The notes below the pieces were generated by a model. The model did no database searches. It had not been told where the DNA came from and saw only the letters and a program-made list of their open reading frames with translations. This document shows, in pieces, positions 55,944 through 64,000 of a stretch of DNA of 64,000 nucleotides (position 1 is the first letter of the stretch; every line of letters begins with the position of its first letter). Position numbers and translations under genes: made by a program. The stretch lies in assembly GCA_047967505.1 (NCBI GenBank), contig CM106539.1. One strand, written 5' to 3'. Source of the DNA: Dipteris shenzhenensis. Taxonomy: Eukaryota > Polypodiophyta > Polypodiopsida > Gleicheniales.

Positions 55944-56929
55944 CTCTCAATGCAAAGAAGCTCCCACTCTTTGGGGTTCATTGTTCATTTCACTTTGGCA
56001 TTCATGTGCTTCATCTCATTGGGTCCATGATCCCTTAACACTATCGTGTGATGGCATGCTCTAACCTTCAATCTCCCATCCTCCTCCCTTCTCCTCCTAC
56101 TCCTCCTCCCTCCTCCTCTTCACCCTTGTTCACCCCTCCTCAACCCTAAACCCATGAGTATGTGAAGGAAACTAGCTCTCCACTTCTAAACCTTGCAACT
56201 CTTTCTCAACCCTAAACTCTTTCTAACCCTAGAACCCTAGTTAGCTTTCTCAACCCTATCCTCCTTCAACGCCCGACGACCATTTCCTAAACGCTTGAAC
56301 CTTTATGGCAGTGCAAACCTCCACCAATCCCTATGATAATCGCTTCTTTCTCATTTGAGCATGCACTAGAATTGCTTTCCAAGCTTTAGCCTACACCTCT
56401 CATTGGAATAGGACTCAATGTCCTATGCTATAGTTGCGAACACCTATGCTACAATGAGCAATGACACAACTATAGGTAACCAACACCCTCAATACCTAGA
56501 AATGAGAGAAATAGCGACGACAACAATGAACATATGGTAGGGCATAAAGCTCATTAAGTTGAAATAGTCCATTAGATGGAGCTCGTTTTATTTGAGATTA
56601 GTGCTCTAGAGAAGACATATTTGAGATAAGTGCTCTAGAGAAGACATATCAGATATCCTTGACAGTAGAATTAAGGGCTAAATAAGAAGTAGACCAAAAA
56701 GGTCAAAATAGTCAGTGTAGAAGGAATCAACTAGTTGGCTCGAGCAAAAATTGTCAAAGTGGTTATGACCAAGAAAAAGAGAACACACAATGGTCCTTTC
56801 AAAGAAATAAAAGTTTAGAGGGTCTAAGCCCTTGCCTTGGGGATGATATGCATCGCACAGAAGTATGAAAGAGGCCAAGGAGTTGGAAATAGTGGCATCT
56901 TTTGCTATATGTATAGAGTACAAATCCAT

Positions 56930-59060
56930 AAGTACTTTGAATGCCCAAATTGGGAATTTAGAGAAAGGGAATGGAACACCAAAGAGAACCTATAAAGAGT
57001 GTGGTTGAAAAAAAAGCCAAGAGTAGGCCAAGGCTAACATTGCAGAAGAAATGAAGTTCATATCTCAATGGCATTTATCATCAGAGGATATACTCATTGC
57101 AAGGATGCACAAAGGAAGATGATCTTCTAGGTAATGGGGGAACATGCCTCATTATTGTGGATAATGGGAGCACTGATAGGTGATTCAAAGGGTGGTTCAT
57201 AATATTAAAAAATGGTTCTAAAAGGTTCCTCATCCACACCCATATAGACTTGGTTGGATATGGGATGGGCGTTACCTCTATGCATCACATCAATGCATTG
57301 TTCCCAAAGATTTCAAAGCAGATCAAGATGATGTATTGTGTATATTTTTCCCTTGAAAGCTTATGCTATCTTACTTGGAAGACTTTGGCAATGTGATACG
57401 AATGTTGTGCATCATGCAAAGGAAAATGGGTATGATTAGGAAAAGAATGGTGTCAAACACATATGGTGTCCCTTGAACGAGTGTGGAATTCAAATGGCTA
57501 AGGATGCTAGGTAACATTGTGTATTGCTTGTAGTGAAGTAGTTCAAGAAGGTTATTAAGAACGACAACCTATGCTTCCTATTCACGTTGAGGAAGAATGA
57601 GAATGCCAAAGCTAATGTATTTGAGTAGTTTCCCAAAAATTCAAAATTATGCTCGTGCAATATGATGATATTATGCCTAGTGAATTGCAAAAGGAGCTAC
57701 TACCTCATAGAGAGATTAAGCATCAGATAGACTTCATCCTAGAGAGAAATTCACTGAATGAGCCTGCATATAAAAAATTTCCATTGGAGCATGATGAGAT
57801 AAGATGGCTTGAGAATAATTAATAAGGGAGACTGTTTCTCCATATTCATATTCAATCTTGCTTGTTCCAATGAAGGAGAACAAAGCTATTAATAGGTGGA
57901 GAATGTGTGGACAACATAGCTATCAACAAGATCACTATTAAGTGCATATGTCCCTTACCCAAATCAATGACATAGTTGCAAGCTGCAAGCTTCTTCACAA
58001 CATGGAGGCTATAGCAAAGGCATGCTAAAAGGGTACAGAGTCATAAATAAAATGACTAATGCATTAAGAAGGAGAAGGACAATGTCCGTCACCATGAAGA
58101 AAGAAGTGACTAGTTTTTAGCAGATGAAAGAGTTGTATGCTCTTAGTGAGGATTTTAGAGAAGCCTCAAGGGTTGTGTGAACTTGAGCATGGTGGATGCA
58201 AAATTCTCCCGAGAGTACTTGATCCAGGATGGGTTCTTATTCAAGGGGAAGCTGTTATGCATTGCAAGAGGGTCAATGCATGAGAGGATCATACAGGGTC
58301 ATCATTCAAGAGGAATGGCAGCATACCTTGGAAGAGAGAAGTCCTTATAATTTGCTCAAAGTAAGCAGTTTTGACCCAACATGACCTCAAATCAGTAAGC
58401 TTGTGGAGACATGTACTCAATCCTAGGAACGCAAAAGGAAAAAGTCCAATGTCCGACTATATTACCCCCTACCCTTGCCATAGAAACCATGGGACAATAT
58501 AAGCCCCTACCCTTGCCAATGGGTCCTAGCCTGGTGGTTAAGGCAGGTGGGTGTGTGTGAGTGTGCGTGAGTTCAACCCAAAACCCATGGGACGATATAA
58601 GCATTAACTTCATCTTGGAATTGCCAAGGACTTTGAGGAGTAATGACAACATCATGGTTGTGGTGGATAGGTTCAGCAAGATGGCCCATTTTATAACTTG
58701 TAAGGAGACTGCTGTAAGGAGACCGCTAATGCTCCAAAGGCTACTATACTATTTTTTTAGAGAAGCCTTCAAATGCCATGGATTGCCACTACGTATCATC
58801 TCAAATAGGAATACTCATTTTTTTGAATTATTTCCGAAAAACTATGTGAAAGAATACTACTAACTTATTATTTAGCACAATCTACTTTCCACAGACAAAT
58901 GGTCAAACGGAGGTAGTGAATAGAAATCCGGGCAAGATGCTATGGCATATCTTAGGAAAAGATCCCAAGTATTGGGACACCTATCTAGCAGAAGCAAAGT
59001 TTTCTTATAAAGTCCTGAAGTCACCTGGATGTCTGAAGACGAGTTGAAGGATAAAGATCA
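56930..59060 (+). pseudogene. Ty3/gypsy gag-pol remnant with internal deletion
   Basis: In order: zinc-knuckle remains (about 56935); protease LIIVDNGSTDR (about 57132-57164); reverse transcriptase N-terminus IMPSELQKELLPHREIKHQI (about 57670) through PAYKKFPLEHDEI; CPLPKSM near 57960. Then pol jumps to the integrase zinc region (FSREYLIQDGFLFKGKLLC..HHSRGMAAYLGRE, quoted as two parts, 58200-58345) and the integrase core, from DDISINFILELPRTL (58590) through VVVDRFSKMAHF to PQTNGQTEVVNRNPGK (about 58895). The catalytic part of reverse transcriptase and RNase H are gone. Multiple stops; SD.D of the integrase is changed to SNRN. A small SINE interrupts the integrase. Not functional. Confidence 0.85.
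58484..58602 (+). mobile_element. Short tRNA-derived SINE with target-site duplication
   Basis: A box TAGCCTGGTGG (58527-58537) and B box GAGTTCAACCC (58569-58579) match RNA polymerase III internal promoter consensus, 31 bp apart. The body (about 58505-58580) is flanked by near-identical copies of AACCATGGGACAATATAAGC (left 58484-58504; right 58581-58602, two differences). The right copy is part of the gypsy integrase frame (PWDDISINF), so the SINE inserted into that gene. A CCCCTACCCTTGCCA phrase is also doubled at 58465 and 58504. Confidence 0.72.
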
Positions 59061-59464
59061 CCACGGGAGAAAAGAAGCAGCTAGGGTGAAAGAAACCAAC
59101 TCGCTTGTTTGTTGGTTCATCTCCAGTCAGGAGATTGGAATCCTTTAAACAATAACAGTATGATGCAGGAGCACACGTGCTCAAACAAGCACCATGGTGC
59201 ATTGTAAAATAGAAATAAAAGCCTTAATGACGAGGCAATGACAATTGGCATCCTCAACAGCAACGTAGGAAATACAAATACGTAGGCTTAGTGGGACATT
59301 AACTCTAGAGATAAGATCACCACCTTCATTCCCTCAATATGTAGGTAGAGAGGGAGTTGAAGCTTCTCCTTCTTCCACTTCCAATGCAAATGTGATTACA
59401 GCCTACAGACTTGTACAATTTTCACTATGTATACTCTCTGCTATCTCCTACGTTCAGTCTGCAA

Positions 59465-59505
<41 letters not shown>

Positions 59506-60785
59506 GCCCTTTGTGTTTATCAGTGGATGTGTGTTTGGAGGAAGATTGCTTGAAAATCGTCTGAGAGATGTGAGTGGTTGCGGTCATGACATTGTCATGA
59601 AAAGACCTTGACATAAAAAATGATAAAATACAAAGGCCAATAGTGAAATTAACATTTCCATTATTCTTGTACTCCCATAGGTTGCTCTATGTTGTTGCAA
59701 ATGGACACATGCAACAATTGTATTTTAGGTGCCAATAGGTGCTTGACAACTTGTCTATCTAGTCTTTTGGATATTGTAATCGTTTCAGTGATGACAGAGG
59801 ATTTGCTGGATATTACAATGGAATGAGCTTGTAGGAGCTACTTGTACATTCAATTTAGCAGTTTACTTGATTGTGGCTATCTTGCAATGCATGCATGCTT
59901 TTTGCTCACATTTACTTGTGAATCATTCGCTCTGATGCCTGCTTTTCTCTTTCCTCTTGAATCTCTCTTTTAAGCATTCCTTATTTCATAAAAGAACACA
60001 AACATATGGATGATGGCCAACTCCACATTTTGGGCTCACCAAGACAGCAACTTCTTTGACTAAAGCTCATAACTCGTCCTTGTGCACTCAAACTGAAGTT
60101 CACACAACTCAAAATACAATATGCTATTACACCATAACCAACATGAGGATGGTAGCAGTCAAGGTGATTTCTCGTAAGCCTGACCACTATCCTTTTGAGA
60201 GCAATAAAGGAATAGACTACCCCTCTGTCAGTAAAATTGGTGAGATATCCTTTTTTCATTGTATATTTCTTTAATGGTCTCGCTCACCAAATTACTAACG
60301 TGATTCTGTGAGCTTCTCACTTCAGCTCATAATGCCCTCAATTTTTTGTGTCGGTGTCTTTTGGTGCTTTCTATCAATCCATAAATAGCTGGAATTTTGC
60401 AAGCCACAAGGAGCTATTATTTGCCTTCAACTCAATAAAATTCAGATTCATGCTGAATTTCGTTCTCTCGGTTCTTGCCAAAGTTAAAATGCACATCAGT
60501 TTCCTCAATCGCTTTTTGACAATAGCTTTCTCAACATCAATCTCCAGTAGAAGCACTTGAATAAGTCTCCTCCAACACTTTTTGAACGGGAGGTAATCCA
60601 TTGGCTTGTAGAGCATAAGAGCTCATCAATAGCACACAATGATCAGCTAAAAAAGGCAACTCATGCACGCACTCCATGATCTGAGTCCTGTCTGCATCTG
60701 ATGCATCATGCACCTCACATGTCTTTCCATTGTTCTAGCAAGAACATTTCAAGAGTGGCAACAGGCCGCTGTAAGTCAATGAAGG
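59061..60785. other. No gene recognised; spacer 3' of the PPR gene
   Basis: Contains a GA microsatellite at 59469-59502. A short minus-strand open stretch (about 60720-60540, reading CVHELPFLADHCVLLMSSYA) looks coding-like but was not matched to any family. Confidence 0.45.
59469..59502. repeat. (GA)n microsatellite
   Basis: About 17 GA units. Confidence 0.95.
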
Positions 60786-61033
60786 CCCACAAGTAACCTT
60801 TCATTCCTTGAAACCATGAAAGCGGTTTGCATTTCTTATGTTCCATATGCGCACAGCGGCCTCATGACAATCACCGTAAACCTGGGTATTTCTGATATGT
60901 TTGGTGTCCCCTTCAGTGATTTCTCGGCATATTGAGTAGGGTGCACACAGTAGCCCACACGTGGCTTTGTATCATTGGCCATGTCCTGCGACACACCATG
61001 AAAATGTGGGAGAACCACAAATGTGTGGACAAT
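60786..61033 (-). pseudogene. Degenerate E+/DYW tail of the PPR gene
   Basis: Directly after the UGA that ends the PPR gene, the same frame stays open for 66 codons and reads IVHTFVV, as in the E+ motif, then ...GYCVHPTQYAEKSLKG. In another frame it continues QVYGDCHEAAVRIWNI and NANRFHGFKE, which match the DYW CGDCH.A...I and D(A/N)RFH.F..G blocks. The zinc cysteine of CGDCH is Tyr, the HxE deaminase signature is missing, a second stop precedes KVTCG, and the final DYW is replaced. The domain is dead. Confidence 0.8.
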
Positions 61034-63238
61034 TCAGCCAACGTCAGTCCAAATCTGTGCTGTTGGCTTTGTCCATGCTTGTTCGTCCAGTCTCATGGCC
61101 TCAATCTTCTTCTCATCATCCTGTATGTTAGCATCTGTGTAGATGTTAGACATCAACACATAAGCTGCAGGATGCTTTTGATCCAATTGCACTACATGTT
61201 CAAAGACCTGTCTTCCAAGCTCCACATTACCCCACTTCTGACAAGCAGCCAATACGGTATGCCACACCGCAAGATTAGGTTGGACAGGCATCTTCTTTAC
61301 CATTGCTACCGCCTTGTCTAACTGGCCTGCACGGCTGAGGAGATCAACCATGCAGGTGTGGTGCTCAATAGTTGCAGTAATGCCATAGTCTCGGCTCATG
61401 GCTTCAAAGTACTGCTGGCCCTTCTCCACCAGACCCCCATGAGTGCATACTGTAAGAATGCTTAGGAATGTGACCCCATTTGGGTTTATACCTTCTTCTC
61501 TCATTCTCTCAAACATATGGAAAACAATTTCACTTTCTCCTAGCTGGGCATGTCCTATAATTAGTGCATTCCATGAGACTACATCTCTTACTGGAAGGCT
61601 GTCAAACACTTCCTGTGATTTTGCAACCGAGGTACATTTGGCATACATATCAACCAAGGTGTTGCCAATGAAAGGATCTCTTTCCAACCCCTTTCTGGCA
61701 ATCTGAGCATGTATTTCTTGGCCCTTGTCTATGGCTCCTATGCTGGCACAAGCTTTCAAGCTGCAAAAGAATGAGACAGCATTAGGAGACACACCCTCCA
61801 GTTGCATCCGCAAGAAACAGTTCAGTGCTTCCTCACCAACCCCACGTTCAATGTATCCTGCTATCAATGCATTCCATGAGACGACATCTCGAACTGGAAG
61901 CCTGTCAAATACTTCTTCTGCTTCTGCAAGCAGGTCACACTTGGAATACATATCCACCAGGGTATTGCCAACAAAAAGATATCTTTCCAACCCCTTTCTG
62001 GCAATCTCAGCATGTATTTCTCGGCCCTTGTCTTTGGCTCCTACGCTACCACACGCTTTCAAGCTGCAAACAAATGTGACAGCATCCGGAGAGACACCCT
62101 CCAGTCGCATCTGTTCAAAACAGTTCAGAGCTTCTTCACCAAGCCCATGTTCAGCATATCCTGCAATTAGTGCAGTCCAGGTGACCACATTTCGAAACGA
62201 TAGCTTGTCAAACGCTTCCCTTGCTTCAGCAAGCAATCCACATTTGGCATACATATCAACCAAAGTGCTGCCAACAAAGGGATTTTTTTCCAACTCCATT
62301 CTGATAATTTCAACATGTATGTTCTTGCCCTTTTCTATGGCTCGTATGCTTCTGCAGGCTTTCAAGCTGCAGACAAAGGTGACAGCATTAGGAGACACCC
62401 CCTCTAGTTGCATACGTTCGAAACAGTTTAATGCTTCACCGTCAAAACCATGTTCGGCGTGTCCTGCAATGAGTACATTCCACGAGATCACATCTCGAAT
62501 CGGAAGCCAGTCAAACACTTCCTGTGCTTTTGCAAGCAAACTGCATTTGGCATACATATCAACCAGGCTGCTGCCAAGAAAATGATCTGTTTCCAACCCC
62601 CGTCTGGCAATCTCGGTGTGTAGTTCTAGGCCTCTTTCAGCATCTTTCACCCTAGCACAAGCCTTCAGTAGGATCACAAACGTATACCTGCTAGGTTGAA
62701 CACCATGCTCTTGCATTTTCTGGTACAGGTTGAAAGCATGGTGTAATTCCCCATATTCAACATAACCAGCAATGAGAGAAGTCCAAGAATACTCATTCGG
62801 ATCAACCATCCTATTAAAAACCTGCTGAGCATGGCACATGCTTCCACATTCCACAAACATTGGGACGAGGTAATTCCCGAGAGATTGATAATCTTCCAGC
62901 CCACCTTTGCACACATAGGCATGCAAGCGCTTGGCACACACTAGATTTTTGTTTCTTCTGCACTTCTGCAAAATCCGTATAACGTTATCGACCGAAGGCC
63001 GCTGAGGCATCTGTTCCAAAGAAGTAAGTGCATACTCTACGCTCAGCATCTCCCAATCACAGTCGTCTCGCACTTGTTGTGCTTGAGATGAATTCACATG
63101 TACACCAGATCGAAAGGCAGCCTTGCCATTGCTGCCACCCTCCGCTACGCAATCTTTTGCGGAATTCAACCGGGCATGACTACTGGATCCTTGGGCACCG
63201 TGCATTCCCTCGTTTGCGGACTCCATTTCATCAGGCAT
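61034..63238 (-). CDS. PLS-class pentatricopeptide-repeat protein, E-type, DYW lost
   Basis: Intronless, 734 residues. After a ~70-residue leader without an obvious transit peptide, PPR motifs run from about residue 83 to 645 in P-L-S triplets of ~101 residues. Three triplets (about 250-550) are nearly copies of one another, e.g. VVSWNALIAGYAEHG, EEALNCFEQMRLEGVSP and FVGNTLVDMYAKC. The E domain follows (VWHTVLAACQKWGNVELGRQ to about 705). The frame ends in WTDVG-UGA where E+ and DYW would continue. Family proteins bind organellar RNA, one motif per base, and PLS types guide C-to-U editing. With the published two-residue code (5th and last residue), P motifs give T/S, N/N, T/D, N/N, N/N and S motifs S/D, S/N, N/D, N/D. 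Without a deaminase it would need a DYW partner in trans, or it is a recent pseudogene. Confidence 0.9.
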   Translation of the reverse strand: MPDEMESANEGMHGAQGSSSHARLNSAKDCVAEGGSNGKAAFRSGVHVNSSQAQQVRDDCDWEMLSVEYALTSLEQMPQRPSVDNVIRILQKCRRNKNLVCAKRLHAYVCKGGLEDYQSLGNYLVPMFVECGSMCHAQQVFNRMVDPNEYSWTSLIAGYVEYGELHHAFNLYQKMQEHGVQPSRYTFVILLKACARVKDAERGLELHTEIARRGLETDHFLGSSLVDMYAKCSLLAKAQEVFDWLPIRDVISWNVLIAGHAEHGFDGEALNCFERMQLEGVSPNAVTFVCSLKACRSIRAIEKGKNIHVEIIRMELEKNPFVGSTLVDMYAKCGLLAEAREAFDKLSFRNVVTWTALIAGYAEHGLGEEALNCFEQMRLEGVSPDAVTFVCSLKACGSVGAKDKGREIHAEIARKGLERYLFVGNTLVDMYSKCDLLAEAEEVFDRLPVRDVVSWNALIAGYIERGVGEEALNCFLRMQLEGVSPNAVSFFCSLKACASIGAIDKGQEIHAQIARKGLERDPFIGNTLVDMYAKCTSVAKSQEVFDSLPVRDVVSWNALIIGHAQLGESEIVFHMFERMREEGINPNGVTFLSILTVCTHGGLVEKGQQYFEAMSRDYGITATIEHHTCMVDLLSRAGQLDKAVAMVKKMPVQPNLAVWHTVLAACQKWGNVELGRQVFEHVVQLDQKHPAAYVLMSNIYTDANIQDDEKKIEAMRLDEQAWTKPTAQIWTDVG

Positions 63239-64000
63239 ACCCTTAAACCCACCTCGATTAAACCAGCCGTCTATCCATAGTGATGCTTTGTTGAGTTTGT
63301 GGATGAAATGGGGAGCCCTATGATTTGTCTGTTAAGACTCACACCTCACGTCGTGAGACTGAGTACATTTGCAGATGTACCTGTGCAAATCATTTTGTTT
63401 AGACTTACTTTGTTCCGCCGACGGCCCAAGCACTGAGAGGGATAACTGAAGTACTCGTGCGCGGAGCGCTCAGAGAGCAGGCGATCTGCGAAGCGAAATC
63501 AACGAAGCTAACAGTGAGGCCACCGATTGCCAGAAGTGAGAAGGGTAAGAGAGGCTAAAATGCGAGGTATGCGGTGCATTACCTGAGAGCGTAAGCGAAT
63601 CAACGCTCAACTGTCCTGCTTCCCCGCCCGGTGCCCGCCATGGAGCCTGGGGGGAAGCTAGGGGAAGGGGTGGCTGCATTGCAGCTTCAAGAGACACTTG
63701 TTGCCAGAATGCTTCGAGGGAACTGCCCAGAGCAAGGGAGATATTTTCTAGTGTGGGGAATTGGCCGGTTCCAAGGAGACGATTGTCGGAGTTCGACGGA
63801 GGTGGCACGGTTGTTTGAATTGTGATAGGTCTGTTACTTCAACAAGGTGAATTACATTCAAAAGGCCTGGCCTCTTAACTCTTATGTCAAGTTTGTGATA
63901 CATAAGGTACTGCTCCTTTGTTACCACTCCCTTCCACACAGCTCTATAGTTACTGCCGTCAAGGTCGCTAGTCGGCTCAGATTACTTCTCAGCTGTCCAT
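63239..64000. other. 5' region of the PPR gene; possible upstream exon
   Basis: GC-richer than most of the window. A minus-strand frame at 63470-63808 (112 codons, MPPPSNSDNRLLGTGQFPTL...) contains CTCTCAG|GTAATG (about 63585), a fair splice donor. It could be an upstream exon or a separate small gene. A plus-strand frame overlaps it (63631-63825), so strand is undecided. No promoter was assigned. Confidence 0.35.

Noticed and set aside
61725-62585. 286-codon plus-strand open frame
   Set aside because: It lies antisense to the PPR gene, whose motifs are unmistakable; its Ser/Leu-rich product mirrors the repeat structure of that gene.

Overview
This is nuclear DNA of a land plant, most likely a fern. 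That is an inference from three things: split genes with short GT-AG introns, a PLS-class pentatricopeptide-repeat (PPR) gene built of nearly identical ~101-residue modules with a decayed DYW tail, and a very high load of decayed plant-type transposons. No organellar or bacterial genes and no RNA genes were recognised.

Only two host genes look intact. One is a four-exon Fe(II)/2-oxoglutarate-dependent dioxygenase at 25450-26801 (+; 361 residues after splicing, all metal and co-substrate residues present). The other is an intronless PPR gene at 61034-63238 (-), whose DYW-like tail lies behind a single UGA codon. Nearly everything else is mobile DNA. A full-length, apparently young Ty1/copia element lies at 17220-24283 (257-bp LTRs that look identical, PBS, polypurine tract, one 1416-residue gag-pol frame).

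Layout. 1-454: LINE ORF2 end (-). 455-6125: truncated, frameshifted sibling of the copia element (-), inserted in the LINE. 6187-6662: two small tandem repeats. 10205-12680: broken CACTA/En-Spm TNP2 transposase (-). 13280-14601: a 182-bp palindromic satellite. 14590-14945: pyrimidine tract. 17220-24283: intact copia. 25450-26801: dioxygenase. 28692-29165: CACTA-terminus-like array of small hairpins. 29560-30118 and 30947-32557: two more blocks of the 182-bp satellite. 32558-34262: LTR end and leader of another copia. 34281-35115: coding remnant of unknown family. 37800-43900: tangle of Ty3/gypsy and copia fragments. 48578-50397: compact non-autonomous LTR element (-) splitting an open frame. 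50990-52640: LINE endonuclease and gypsy gag fragments. 55640-59060: gypsy pol remnant with a small tRNA-derived SINE in the integrase region. 60786-63238: PPR gene and its dead tail.

The points most worth a second look are the 182-bp satellite, whose monomers are each largely one long inverted repeat and which occurs in three blocks within 20 kb; the array of twelve ACGT-core motifs in the leader of the young copia element; the unassigned coding remnant at 34.3-35.1 kb; the PPR gene cut off from its DYW domain by one codon; and the LTR element that interrupts an otherwise continuous reading frame. All comparisons were made by eye; percentages and mismatch counts are approximate.
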